Assembly: GCA_016165875.1 (NCBI GenBank)
Contig: JABBOT010000023.1
Coordinates: forward strand, 558,001 to 622,000
Source: Acanthopleura granulata
Taxonomy: Eukaryota > Mollusca > Polyplacophora > Chitonida > Chitonidae
DNA length: 64,000 bases
Direction of reading: 5' to 3'
Part shown: in pieces, positions 20,175 to 35,665 of the stretch
Layout: each line of letters opens with the position of its first letter
Numbering within the stretch: position 1 is the stretch's first letter
The notes under the pieces: generated by a model
Told to the model about the DNA's origin: nothing
Databases searched by the model: none
What the model saw: only the letters and a program-made list of their open reading frames with translations
Program-made: the position numbers and the translations under genes

Positions 20175-21660
20175 AGACTATCATAACCATGCCATTCAGA
20201 ATGTGTTCAGCATTACCAGAGAGACTATAATAAACATGCCATTCAGAATGTGTTCAGCATTTCCAGAGAGAATTCAATAAACATGTCACTCACAATGTGT
20301 TCAGCATTGCCAGAGAGACTATCATAAACATGTCATTCAAAATGTGTTCAGCACTGCCACAGAGTATACCATAAACATGTCATTCACAATGTGTTCAGCA
20401 CAGCCAAAGAGAATACCATAAACACGTCATTCAAAATGTGTTCAGCACAGCCAGAGAGAATATCATTAACATGCCAGTCAAAATGTGTTCAGCATATCCA
20501 GAGAGTATACCATAAACATGTTCTTCAGAATATCTTCAGCATAGCCAGGGAGTGTACCATAAACATGTCATTCACAATGTGTTCAGCACTGTCAGAGAGT
20601 ATACCATAAACATGTCATTCACAATGTGTTCAGCATAGCCAGAGAGTGTACCATAAACATGTCATTCAGAATGTGTTCAGCATTGCCTCAAAGTATACCA
20701 TAAATACGTCATTCACAATGTGTTCAGCATAGCCAGAGAGATTATCACAAACATGTCATTCAAAATGTGTTCAGCATTGCCAAAGAGTATACCAACAACA
20801 CGTCACTCACAATGTGTTCAACATAGCCAGAGAGTATACCATAACCATGTCATTCAGAATATCTTCAGCATTGCCAGAGGGTATACCATAAACATGTCAT
20901 TCAGAATGTGTTCAGCACAGCCAGACACTACCATAAAAACATCACTCACAATGTGTTCAGAATTGCCAGAGAGAATACCATAAACATGTCATTCACAATG
21001 TGTTCAGCATAGCCAGAGAGAATATCATAAACATGTCATTCACAGTGTGTTCAGTATTGCCAGAGAAAATACCATAAACATGTCATTTGGAATGTGTCCA
21101 GGATTGCCAGAGAGAATACCACAAACATGTCATTCAGAATGTGTTCAGCATTACCAGAGAGTATACCATAAACAAGTCATTCGGAATGTGTTCAGCATTG
21201 CTAGAGAGAATACCGCAAACATGTCATTCACAATGTGTTCAGCATTGCCAGAGAGAATACCTTAAACATGTCACTCAAATGTGTTCAGCACTGCCAGAGA
21301 GAATACCTTAAACATGTCACTCAACTGTGTTCAGCACAGCCAGAGAGAATACCATAAACATGCCATTCAGAATGTGTTCTGCATTGCCAGAGAGACTACC
21401 ATAAACATGTCACTCAGAATGTGTTCAGCACTGCCAAAGAGAATACCTTAAACATCTCACTCAAATGTGTTCAGCACAGCCAGAGAGAATACCATAAACA
21501 TGCCATTCAGAATGTGTTCTGCATTGCCAGAGAGAATACCATAAACATGCAATTCAGACTGTGTCCATCATTCCAAGATAGAATACCATAAACACGTCAT
21601 TCACAATGTGTTCAGCATTGCCAGAGAGAATACAATAAACATATCACTCAGATCGCAGAC
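20175..21660. repeat. 47 bp minisatellite, about 31 copies
   Basis: The unit is close to CATGTCATTCACAATGTGTT + CAGCATTGCCAGAGAGAATA + CCATAAA. Units are 80-95% alike by eye, with a few 1-2 bp length variants. Forty-seven is not a multiple of three, so a translated frame cycles through all three peptide versions; the plus frames at 20391-20609, 20720-20983, 21047-21265 and 21087-21311 are such by-products. It lies in what may be an intron of the minus-strand transporter gene. Confidence 0.95.
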
Positions 21661-24600
21661 ATATTTTAAGTAACTAAATGTAAGGAAGTATGACTGTGGT
21701 TATCATTAAAACTACATCACATCCGCCATATAGCCCATGAACAGATTAAGGGTAGTATAATCCAGAAAGGTAAAGTTTGTCACAAGTCATCGGTTCTTGT
21801 GTCGCATTTAAAAAAACAAAATATTATTGGCAAACTTTTCAGTTCATCTTAAGAAAAAAATTCATTTCCTCCAATAATTCTAACACATTTTATCTAATAC
21901 CGTAGTAGGGAATAGGATTGCTGAGTTGTGGTTATATTCCCCACCTAAAACTTGCCTGATATCCAAGTAAAACACGAATGAAATAAAGAAAATGCTACTT
22001 TTAATAAACACATCAATTTGGAACACACCTTATTTATTTCATACACTTGTATACATATCACTTTAAAACTAGAACATCAGAAGTCATGAAGTTATATTTA
22101 TTTCATCTATTTGACTGTTGTTTAAAACCATACTCAAGAAGTTTCCACTTGTACCATGGCAGTCATGTCTATGGATGACAGGCCTCCCAACAACACTACA
22201 GCAAAATATATGACACAAAAAATAGGGCATATATATGACGAATATAGGAAGTAAATAGGGGTTAAATTCATGGCTTTGCATAAATGACATCAGAATTGAG
22301 GCTGTTTCTTGCATGACAATTTGCAGCAAGCCTGACACAATAGGGGAATTTCGAGTTAGAACTCTTTCATCACTAAAGGTAAGAAAAGCCCTACTGTACC
22401 ATATGACCTGTCAAAAATGTTAGGCAACTATTTCTGATTACATTTACTACAACGTGGGCGTCTATGGAAAGTTTCAAAAAAAGTTATTTACACTAGACCT
22501 ACAATAGGGAAAATTGAGGAGCTGGGAGTTTTTTTAATTTAAGAAGGTCCTCAGAAAAAGAGAGGTTGTTTGTACCTCGCCAACACAGCAAGACAGATGA
22601 TCAGTAAATTAAAGTGAACAAACTTGCCTGACATTTTTGACAAGTCACATGACACAGCTGAACTCTTCAAAAGAGTTCAAACTCGAAACTTCCTTATTAG
22701 ACTAGTGAGCACAAATAAGAGTTATATGATTTATCTGTGCCTGCACAGAATCATTTTCATATTCATTATGATGCTAGACATTATTGTGTCATCATTTCTA
22801 TTTTTCTAGACTTACAGCATAATTTAAGAGGGTGAGAGAATTTCCGACTGAGGAATCAGAGGAGGGGGACTAGGCAGCGGAACCACGATCCCATACCAAT
22901 TGGCTAGGGTCCAGGGGCTACCCAGGTCCTGGAAGTTCACATTTTTTCAGGCAGCCAGAGACAAGATTAAAGCAATTTCAGGTGATTAAAACTAAGACCT
23001 GAATAAACTGCATTTTCTTTCTTTATCATCAAAATTGATCCCTTGTGCTTAATGTTTGTTTGTTTGTTTTCATAATAAGGGAATTCGTATTGTGTACACA
23101 TGTAGCTTGTGTGAAATGAGCACTTCAGCAAAATTGTAATAACATTTAAGTTGTTCATGCTTCATAAAGGCAGGGATAAGATAGCTGATCTACATGCGGG
23201 CCCATTTGCTTTATGAAGCATTTTTATCCATGTGGCAAAGACACGGATAAACACTCACTCGCACAAACTGTTACTTCAGTGGGTTATCCGGAAATATAAA
23301 AAATTTCTCCAAAATAGAGCATTTTCAGAGGTAAACAGGTGCATTTTTAGAGGTAAATAAATGTCATAAAATATTATAATTGTTGCTGAGACTTGATTTT
23401 TCCATTAGGTTATCATCCTACCTTCCAAAAAAATCTTAAAACATCTTCCAACAATCAACAGACCTAAGCAACTAAGGAAACACCAAATATATTGGGAAAA
23501 TAAAAAACTGGAGTGCCTGAGGTAAACCACAAGCCTTTGGTAAGTTAATGATAATCATTCTTACATCTGACATACAAATACAAGAAGGTACACCATACTG
23601 TCAGGTGGGTGATAAGTGGTCTTCACCAAATACAAGATTGTGCAAAAGGCCGTACAAACAGTGAGAATGAGGGAATGCCTGTTCAAGGCAGAGAGTGAAC
23701 CCCCACCTAATGTGTCGCAGTCAGAAAAAGGCTAACACCTTACTGAATAAACCACTCTACAAAGGCCAGCTTTCAGATTATAATTTATATATAACAGTTT
23801 TCTATGGGAAGGATATATATCATTTGACTGAGGCTTTGCCAGTCACCTGTGTAATCCACAAACTCAGAGAAAGGCCATTGTAGTTACAGGTGCCCTAATG
23901 AGCAGGGGTGAGCACCTGAGAAAACAGGTCAGCCAGCTGCAGCAGTCTATTATGTATGCCTACCTTTCCAGGTTAGCATGGCTCACTGAGCTGTCCACCA
24001 TCCCTTATACTTCTGCACAGCTCACCCTTCAAACCCAGCCTGACCTCCAAATTAATTTCTACATGTAAGTCTTAATCCTCTGTCATATCTGTGTTAACTG
24101 CATTCTTTTGGCCATAAAACCAATGTTATACAAGATGCTGTCATTATATGTTGTTGAGTAGCACAATAAACCCAACTGTGAATTATATGCATATTGTTGT
24201 TTGCCTCTTGACACAACTCAAATTGTAGTAATAATAGTACATTTAGTACTCCTTCATACTTCCAACTGCTACTAAGAGCTGGAATTACACACAGTGTTAA
24301 ACATAGTGTTAAACATTATAGACTTACATGTACATGGAGTGAAAAATAGGAAGATCATTAAGAAACATAATGCCACACATCAACCTAAACACAAATCAGA
24401 TCTACAGGTACCACTTCAATGACACTAGTACAAATATGGTTGTGTTTTAGCTTCTTTTTTTCACATCAGTAATCTGCTTACAGGATAGAGTTCATATGGC
24501 AGCAACAATTGGCTGTCATCATTGCGCTTGTACATCAGCAAACTTCACAAAGGACAGATCCTAGGATATGAGGTGTCAAAGGTACAAATTTCCACTCCTG

Positions 24601-26660
24601 ACACACTCTCGCTACAAAAGACTGACAACTCCGTTATTACACAGGGGCTTATTATGTATATGTACCGTATTTTCCATCATGAAAAAGTTACTTCAGGCAC
24701 TGGCCTGATCACCATGGCAACAGTACAGCCAGCAGAATGTCTTTCCTAGGAAATTCAATGAAATCCTACTGCCCGTCTTTTTATGCCGTATGGGCTCGGC
24801 TAATGGTCAGTGAGGGAGATTTACTACAGATAATTCACATTCTATAGGTAACAAATGAATCAACTTTGGGTCTCTAGGGGGAGAGGAATTGTCAGTGCGC
24901 TTAACTGACCCTTACCAATGTAAAACCAGGCTAGCTATGACCACAGATACAATATAGCTCTCAGATACTGAGTTATTAGCATGCCTGAAAAGGAGCAGGT
25001 ACATCTGCTAGAATCGGCTGTTTTAGCTGATCTGCCTCTGACAACCCATGTATCTATACTGTCCTCACCTATATCAGTAAGACAGCCTTGGTCCTTGCCA
25101 TTTCTCTAGCTACATCAGCTCACATATTAGGGCTGGTACACATACATGTAGTGCTGCTGCAGACAGTAAAACTAGGAACATTTCTGTGAAGTATTTTGAA
25201 TCTATCCACTATCAAGACTTCTGCACTCCCCAAACTTGTTTATCATTTTATTCAAAATTTTACCTCACACATGCAATGTTGTAACTGAGTGGTCAGGTTG
25301 CTTATCTTTCAATTGTTAGAACACACAAGTTTCGAAGTCAGCAATATGGCAGTTCACAATTCATGCAGAAGTTGAGATGATCATGCAGGTATCTCAGTTT
25401 CCTCTTTACAGTGTAATCACATATTAATGAAATACTTTTGAGTGTAGTATTTGAATTTCAAACAAGACATTGATAAACAATACAGAACATTTCACCGCTT
25501 GTTTGTGTCTAAATATTATGCATATGTGACGTGATAATTTAAGTTATACCTCCAGCAGATTCTAACCTTGAGATGGTAATTTCACAACTGACCTTAAATT
25601 AGCCTTTTATCTAATTAGACAGCAACATGTATATGAAATTTGTTGAATTCATGATATCTTCCTTTTTGTATGTTGGATGTGTTGCACACCAACTCTGATC
25701 AGAGCAAAAGACACCTTAACTTGACTTGACTAAATTAGCTTGTTACTGTAGTAAACATGTGTTAAATCTACTGAATTTGCAATAATCCTACACAATTAGA
25801 TACCGACATGTGACCGACATGATTTAAGTTAAATCTTTCATTCAGATAAAAAGTAATACATGTATGTCAAATCTGATTATCATAAATGACCTAACATTTC
25901 ATCCAAAAAAGTGCATTTTTAGAGGCAAATAAATGTCAAAACATTTCAAGTAGGGTATCAACCAATCTTCCATACAAACCCCAAAACAATTTTTTGAGGT
26001 CAAAAGAACTCTCAGAAACAGAAAAAAATAAAAGCAACTTATTCATGGACAAAATTTTAAGTCATTTAGAACAATTTATTATATTCCCCTCTTGTGATTA
26101 TATGTGATGTGATTGCATTACATTCAATAATTGGGCAATTAACAATCTGATTAACAATACTTTTCTCCTTGATTGTCGAGTGTTGTGTGCACAAATTTTA
26201 AAAACAACTGGACTAGTAGATTTGAGGAAAACTGGAATAAATCATGTATGGAAATAATTACTGATAAAGAAGTTAAAAACATTCCCACAAGATGTAATTT
26301 GGTAATGCAGAATTGTGAAAAAGTAAAACATTGTAATGGTTATTTTCCTTTGATCCTGAACCATCTCAGAACATGACTTATCCAGTCATTACCATTTCAT
26401 GCCCAGATGAACCATGTCGTATCTTGTAGTGATGTCTGCCCTACTGAGAATGCTTGCAAAATTTTCAAAAGAAGCAAGCCTATACCCTATTATATATCAA
26501 TTTCATGAGAGTTTATCAGTTTCATTCACACACAAATTTGGACATAATGCTTCTAATTGTAGAAATAGTAAGAGCACCGACACTTTCATGTGTGTTAAAT
26601 GAATTGACCTGTTTTTCCACCAATCCCTCTGATTTTGACTTCTACTGGTTTATTTTCCTG
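21661..26660. other. no recognisable gene; one 13 bp inverted repeat and a few relics
   Basis: AT-rich DNA. ATGCTTCATAAAG at 23157-23169 is perfectly inverted at 23209-23221. A short stretch at 23572-23660 (ACATACAAATACAAG, AAGTGGTCTTC, TGTGCAAA) matches 37848-37925 and is probably a shared repeat. A possible SINE-tail relic lies at 22090-22160. No exon could be supported on either strand. Confidence 0.45.
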
Positions 26661-26742
26661 GGCGAGTGGTCAGTGCACTAACATGGCACATTGCCTCAGG
26701 AGTCTCTCACCAGTGTAATCACTGAGAGTTCAAGTCAAGCTT
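26661..26742 (+). mobile_element. diverged head (tRNA-like part) of SINE family A
   Basis: GGCGAGTGGTCAGTGCACTA followed by CTCAGGAGTCTCTCACCAG and GAGAGTTCAAGTC aligns by eye with the tRNA-like 5' part of the family A SINE. The 3' domain is absent. Confidence 0.4.
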
Positions 26743-27162
26743 AGACTCAGTTCTTCGCAAGCAAAATCATGAACACTGAGAAAATCGTGAGTGAGGCCAT
26801 GTTATCAAGTTAACCGATCAGGTGCGAGTTACTTCTAAGACCTGTAAACGCATCTGTTTTCGCAATAACAAGATAACCCTGTTTAACCTTTCAGCCAATT
26901 CAGCTTGAGGTATGAATGACACTGTATTTTTCATTTCTCTAAGATGGCATTTCCCATGGCCTTGTAAAAATTCCAGACTACAAGACGTTGGTTCATAATG
27001 TCCATAATGATAAAGTACATCAAAACAAAATGCCTCTGGGGTGTTCAGGTGTGACTATACCCCTGTTCCAAAATGTATGTGTGTATGTTCACTGGGGAGC
27101 ACCTTGCAGATGTTTCCATTTGTGATCACTGACAAAACAACACTAAAATAAAGCACTAAAAT

Positions 27163-27413
27163 ATATTTATTTATTTGATTGGCATTTAACGCCGTACTCA
27201 AGAATATTTCACTTATACGACGGCAGCCAGCATTATGGTGGTAGGAAACCGTGCAGAGCCTGGCGGAAACCCACGACCATCCGCAGGTTGCTGGCAGACC
27301 TTCCCACATACGGCCGAAGAGGAAGCCAGCATGAGCTGGTCTTGAGCTCACAGCGATCGCATTGGTGAGAGGCTTCAGGTCATTGCGCTGCGATAGTGAG
27401 CTAACCTACTGAC
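27163..27413 (-). mobile_element. SINE family A copy, lacking the last bases of its 5' end
   Basis: It carries the ATTT repeat, the 3' domain (AAGAATATTTCACTTATACG, CAGCCAGCATTATGGTGG), the central part (ACCCACGACCATCCGCAGG) and the tRNA-like region to CTAACCTACTGAC, but lacks the GAGCCACGGAGGC end. The minus frame at 27055-27351 is the SINE. No clear target-site duplication is visible. Confidence 0.85.
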
Positions 27414-30065
<2,652 letters not shown>

Positions 30066-30146
30066 CAGAAAGCCCACCAGACATATTACAATCGTCTGAT
30101 TTCGAACCGCTGGAGGCCGATCATGTGTGGCACTGGCGGCTGCCAT
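30066..30146 (-). CDS. MFSD9: MFSD9-like transporter, exon 1 (start codon to first helix)
   Basis: ATG at 30146 in an adequate context (CATGAACATGG; G at +4). It encodes 27 residues: an alanine-rich, polar cytoplasmic start (AAASATHDRPPAVRNQ) and the beginning of transmembrane helix 1 (TIVICLVGFL). The exon ends at a good donor (GTAAGA). With exon 2 the helix reads on without a break in phase, which strongly supports both exons. The remaining ~410 codons expected for this family are not found in the window. The upstream region to about 30200 would hold the promoter and 5' UTR; no TATA box is evident. Confidence 0.75.
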
Positions 30147-30559
30147 GTTCATTACCGCAAAGGACTCTGGGTAGGGCGGGCACGTTGTATGAGTCAATCA
30201 AGTATTTCTTTTTCTGTTATATTTTCAATAGCTATTTATTATAAAATTATTTGATAGGCTGGGGGCGAGTTTAAAGTTAAATGAGAGTTGCTGAGTGCAT
30301 TTTACTGTGAGAAGTATTTACTTCAAAATGAGCGCTTAATTATGAACAATTATTGTAAGAGAGCTCTGCTGGTACCGGTAGCACCGGTAGTCAATCATGA
30401 AGCATTTTAAGGATGCTAAACATTGTCATGGACCTACACATGTGGGGGTAGGCCGAGGGGCTGTTCAGTGAGCAACAGTTAGCGAAGGGGCTGATGCACA
30501 AGTCAGAATGGGCTGATGAACAAGACAGAAGGGACTGACATGCTAGTTAAGGCTGAGGA
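30147..30559. promoter_or_regulatory. upstream region of the MFSD9-like gene
   Basis: A locally GC-richer stretch (30100-30185, including GACTCTGGGTAGGGCGGGCA) lies just upstream of the start codon, compatible with a TATA-less promoter. Farther out (30250-30559) nothing is recognised, except ACCGGTAGCACCGGTAG near 30374-30390. Confidence 0.3.
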
Positions 30560-30870
30560 TAATTTGATTGGGCACGGTGGTTCGGGGATAACTAGACTGC
30601 TGGCATTATGTGATTGGGTAAGATGTAAGGATAATGTGACTGTGGACAATAGACGACTGGGTAAGGTGTAAGGATAATGTGACTGTCAATATTAAATGAC
30701 TGGGTGAGGTGTAATGATATGACGGGATAAGGAATGAAAATGGTTGAGTAAGGTGTGAGGATGTGTCTGGTGAGGTATGAGGATGTGACTGGATAAGGTG
30801 TATTACGAGTGTGACTGGATCAGGTGTAAGGATATTGTGACTGGGTCAGGTGAGAAGATATGATGTATGA
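30560..30870. repeat. degenerate ~30 bp repeat
   Basis: Variants of GACTGGGTAAGGTGTAAGGA + TAATGT recur about ten times with length variation. Confidence 0.6.
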
Positions 30871-30879
30871 TAGATTGAA

Positions 30880-31350
30880 AGATACAGGTATGTCAACATA
30901 TATTGGATAAACATACGGACAGATAGACGATCAATCGTTGAAATGGAAAATTGATGTATGTATCTCGGTGTAGTCTATACTTTAACAATGTTTCATTAAA
31001 ATTGGACAAAAACTGTAGGAGTGGCATTTTGAAAGATACATGTACTGTATGTTAACATATACATATGCATTGAAATCGGACAAACTGTGGGAGGAGTAGT
31101 GTTTTTAAAATGTTTGCATATTCTCTACAAAAAGACAGACAGATGGACAACCAATCATGGAAATGGAAAATCGATATTATAAATTATGTATCTTAGTGTA
31201 GTGTACACTTGAGATAAGTTTGGTTGTAATCAGACAAAAACTGTGGGAGGAGTACTGTTTTTAAAATGTTTACATATTCTCTATAAACAGACAGACAGAT
31301 GGACAACAGATCATCAGAATGGAAAAGCGGTACTACGAATTATGTATCTT
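30880..31350. repeat. dispersed repeat with GACAGACAGATGGACAAC tracts
   Basis: Three imperfect units share GGAAAATCGAT, ATTATGTATCTT, CAAAAACTGTGGGAGGAG and ACAGACAGATGGACAAC. It is the same family as 19440-19810, and here it immediately precedes the 112 bp array. Confidence 0.65.
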
Positions 31351-31365
31351 GATGTAGTCTACAAG

Positions 31366-32085
31366 TCACATGAAGACTTGTACACGTGGAGACTGACAAC
31401 TTGTGTGAAGACTTTTATATACCTGTATAGTGACAAGTCACATGAAGACTGGTAGCCTGCGTATGGAGACAGACCAGTCACGTGACAACTTCTACACGTG
31501 GAGACTGACAACTTGTGTGAAGACTTTTATATACCTGTATAGTGACAAGTCACATGAAGACTGGTAGCCTGCGTATGGAGACAGACCAGTCACGTGACAA
31601 CTTCTACACGTGGAGACTGACAACTTGTGTGAAGACTTTTATATACCTGTATAGTGACAAGTCACATGAAGACTGGTAGCCAACGTATGGAGACAGACCA
31701 GTCACGTGACAACTTCTACACGTGGAGACTGACAACTTGTGTGAAGACTTTTATATACCTGTATAGTGACAAGTCACATGAAGACTGGTAGCCTGCGTAT
31801 GGAGACAGACCAGTCACGTGACAACTTCTACACGTGGAGACTGACAACTTGTGTGAAGACTTTTATATACCTGTATAGTGACAAGTCACATGAAGACTGG
31901 TAGCCTACGTATGGAGACAGACCAGTCACGTGACAACTTCTACACGTGGAGACTGACAACTTGTGTGAAGACTTTTATATACCTGTATAGTGACAAGTCA
32001 CATGAAGACTGGTAGCCTGCGTATGGAGACAGACCAGTCACGTGGCAACTTCTACACGTGGAGACTGACAACTCGCATGACTGGT
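31366..32085. repeat. 112 bp minisatellite, about 6.4 nearly identical copies, each with paired CACGTG sites
   Basis: The CACGTG of CTACACGTGGAG sits at 31383, 31495, 31607, 31719, 31831, 31943 and 32055, exactly 112 bp apart. Units are almost identical; known differences include CCTGCG/CCAACG/CCTACG before TATGG and one GTCACGTGGC. Five units carry the perfect palindrome GTCACGTGAC (31477, 31589, 31701, 31813, 31925), 16 bp upstream of the second CACGTG. Low divergence implies recent expansion or homogenisation. Confidence 0.95.
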
Positions 32086-32689
32086 CCATATGGAGTCTGT
32101 TCACATGAAGGCAAGTACATATAAAGTGTGGTGGCAGTACAATGTGACAGGAGGTGTTGATAGAATAATTTGACTAGCAGAGCTGTGAGGATAATTTGAC
32201 TTACTGAGTTGTTAGAATTATGTCACTGATCTCTGATGAAGACGACAGAAGGGGCAAATGAACATGTGATGAGGCATATAAACGTGTGATGGGATTGTAA
32301 GCCTTGTTAGTCGAAGGTCTGATGGTCTACCAGACAGACTTACAGTATCCGGTGGACAAGTGATCGGCTTTAGGTGAATCCTAATTACGTGTAATGCTGG
32401 TCAAAGGAACTCATCAGATTTGGGTTTGAAAAGGCAGTGTTTACCAAAAAAAATATATATGTATATATATAAAGAGAGAGAGAGACAAAATAAAAAAATA
32501 TGCCATGGTGAGATCCTCCTTGTTCACTTTGGAAATGATCTTGACCAGCTGGCTGTGCAATCCAGGACCTGGGTAGAACTAATAAGAGCTGGTCTACAGA
32601 CTTGCAACTGTGGAGAATCTCCTACCAAGACACAGAACAGTCTTTGAAACAAAGGCACAATCCCACCACTCTGGTCATGATGAACATGA
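32086..32689. other. no recognisable gene; short AT/AG microsatellite
   Basis: A (TA)n/(GA)n tract lies at about 32448-32486. Otherwise plain non-coding DNA. Confidence 0.5.
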
Positions 32690-33790
32690 GTGAAGCGGGC
32701 TGATTAACATTCTGTCATGAGCTGATGATCAAGAGTGAATGGACTGAAGAATATGAGTGATAGGCTAAGGAACAAGAGTGATGGGACTGATGAACTTGAG
32801 TCATGCGTTGATGAACATGTGTGATGGGCTAATGAACAAGAGTGAAGTGGCTGAGGAACAAGAGTGATGGGACTGATGAACATGAGTCGTGGGCTGATGA
32901 ACATGTGTGATGAATCTGATGAACATGAGTGATGTGCTGATGAACAAGAGTGATGAGCTGATGAACAAGAGTGATAGGCTGATGAACAAGAGTGCTGGGA
33001 CTGATGAACAAGAGGGATGGGACTGATGAACAAGAGGGATGGGACTGGTGAACAGGAATGATGGGCTGATGAACATGTGTGATGGGGTTGATGAACAGGA
33101 GTGATGGGCTGATGAACATGTGTGATGGGGTTGATGAACAGGAGTGATGGGCTGATGAACATGTGTGATGGATCTGATGAACATGAGTGATGTGCTGATG
33201 AACAAGGGTGATGGGACTGATGAACATGTGTGATGGATCTGATGAACAAGAGTGATGGGACTGATGAACATGTGTGATGGGACTGATGAACATGTGTGAT
33301 GGGACTGATGAACATGTGTGATGGGGTTGATGAACTTGAGTGATGGGCTGATCAACGTGAATGATAGACTGATGGACATGTGTGATGGACTGAAGAAAAT
33401 GAGTGATGAACCTGATGAACAGGGTGTTGAAGTTGATGAACAATAGTGATGAAGGTAATGAACTAGATAGATGAATGTGATGAAAAAGAATTACAATGGT
33501 GATGAACAAGAGTGATGAAATCGATGAACAAGACTGTTGAACCTGATGAACAAGAGTGATGAAGGTGAGGATCTAGAGTGATGAAGGTGATGAACAAAAA
33601 TTGTGAACACGACAAACAAGTGATGAAAGTGGATGGTGGATAAAAGTGATCAACCAGATGAACAAGACAAATGAAAGTGATGGACAAAACTGATGGGATT
33701 GCATGACTGGTTAACTGTATCGATGGCAAGAATGAGGGGATTGATGAACAAGAGTGCTGAAACTGCTGGACAAGACTGATGAACAAGATT
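32690..33790. repeat. 22 bp minisatellite, about 48 degenerate copies
   Basis: The unit approximates TGATGGGACTGATGAACAAG + AG, with AACATGTG as a common variant and 20-22 bp lengths. The reverse strand of the unit rarely makes a stop, so all three minus frames stay open for 200 or so codons (32704-33315, 32801-33379, 32829-33509), translating to histidine/serine/isoleucine-rich repeats. No start context, homology or splice signal supports expression. Confidence 0.93.
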
Positions 33791-35386
33791 GAAGAAATTA
33801 ATGCATGTATCAGCTATTTGTAACTTTGCGTCACGTGACTGTTATCTGTACATGCCTGAATCATGATAACTCATACAGCCACAGGTGAAGTCAAATAAAC
33901 ATTTTGAGAAAAAGTTATAGAACGGAAAATTGCTAAGCAGGCACATTTAGCATTAAGCAGAATTCACTCTGTGAGAGATTGGACCGAATACGTCACATGC
34001 TCAGCAAAAGGATTGTTTGAAAGAAGAAAAAAAAAAGGCCTAATTATCATCGGCAGGGCAATGATGCGAGGATGCTGGTGTATAATTTGGTTAATTAATA
34101 CATCACACGTGTCTTTATAATCTAACGCAGAAAATGATTAACCCCAAAACCAGCCACTGGGAACAGAATGTGATTTGAGAAGCAGTACAACTGTGCCATG
34201 AATGCTCAGGATGTTTTATGATGCGTGTGTACAGTGTTTTGTTGTGCGCCGATGTCCAGATCTCCACTCTTAGGCATTATAAATGTATGTATAGATGACT
34301 ATAGAATATAGAGCTGAGCACCAGCGAACGTCGGAGATATAATTCCAAACCAAATCAGGCTTGAATACCAATCAAAAATAACTAAATGAAGACATTTCAT
34401 GAGTGTTTCTCATTCAAAGAAAGGATTATACGCCCAACTGCCACAATCGAATTGCTGTATGGTCAGTAAACAATGATGATCTGTGGCACTAATAAAAACA
34501 GCAACACGTGATGTTTGTTTGGTAGCAAGTACCGACTTACATCATCGAGAAGACGTGAAATTGAACTATACATTATACATATTTAAACATGGACAGTGAT
34601 AGTGTAGGGCGATCGACACTTGGCCTGATAAAGATATATTTGTAACTTTTTTCTTTGGTTTCGGCCTGGGTGGAAACAGGTCTCACCCAATTGAAAAGCT
34701 TTTCACTCGATTGAAAACAATTTTTACAATGTTGTTTACGATAAATGTCGTACATGAATGCATGTGCAATCGCATCCAGAGAGCGGGAGTTGGTGTTCCA
34801 GTCTGAGCTCGGCTGACTTCCCGAAATAAGTATATTTATATAAATATAAAATAAATATATATACACATGCCGGAATGTCGAAAGTAAACCACCGGTTAAA
34901 GACCAGTCCACTAATTAGCAATTTATAGCAATGCTCGCGAAAGGGTAAGTGAACATAAAATTTATACACACTACTTGCTTGATTTCTGGGGGATTAGCAT
35001 GTTCTTTACATTGGCACATTAGACCTCTAGTGTGCAGTAAATATGTGGACAATAACAGGGCGTATAGCTGCCCCAAGCCAGAACAACTGCATGTAAAGTT
35101 AACTCCCTTTGCCCAGGTACCCCTCCCTCAATACAAGAGACCTATTTTTATCTCAGTTACGTATGAAAAGATCCATGTTCGGTGTCGTGTGCAAAACCAA
35201 AGCTTGCCTCTTTTGTGCAGTGCATAGTGTAAGTGCATATGGGACAGCGCCAAAAATAAGGTCATATATACCAATGGATTTATATATTTGGACGATATGT
35301 CCCTCATGCATGTTGATAGAAGAATTTACGAAGAAACATTGCTTTGAAGGGTTTATTTTACATATGCACATGCCACTTTCCTCCTT
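33791..35386. other. no recognisable gene
   Basis: Contains one more GTCACGTGAC at 33830-33839, outside the 112 bp array. The minus frames at 34573-34911 and 34736-34969 are AT-driven. No supported exon. Confidence 0.45.
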
Positions 35387-35397
35387 GCGACTATGAT

Positions 35398-35665
35398 AAA
35401 TTTTATTTATTTATTTAATTGGTGTTTACGCCGCACTCAAGAATATTTCACTTATACGACGGCAGCCAGCATTATGGTGGGAGGAAACTGGGCAGAGCCC
35501 GGGGGAAACCCACGACCATCCGCAGGTTGCTGGCAGACCTTCCTACGTACGACCGGAGAGGAAGCCAGCATGAGCTGGTCTTGAACTCACAGCGACCGCA
35601 TTGGTGGGAGGCTTCGCGTCATTGTGCTGCGATAGCTCGCTAACCGACTGAGCCACGGAGGCCCC
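35398..35665 (-). mobile_element. full-length SINE family A with 11 bp target-site duplication
   Basis: Complete from the ATTT repeat through the 3' domain, central region and B-box-like GAACTCACAGCGACC to CCGACTGAGCCACGGAGGC. GCGACTATGAT flanks it at 35387-35397 and 35666-35676. Sequence is close to the copy at 4124-4386, so both are fairly young. Confidence 0.92.

Noticed and set aside
20175..21660. 47 bp array as a CRISPR array
   Set aside because: There are no unique spacers between conserved repeats; the whole unit repeats with scattered point changes, and the DNA is animal.
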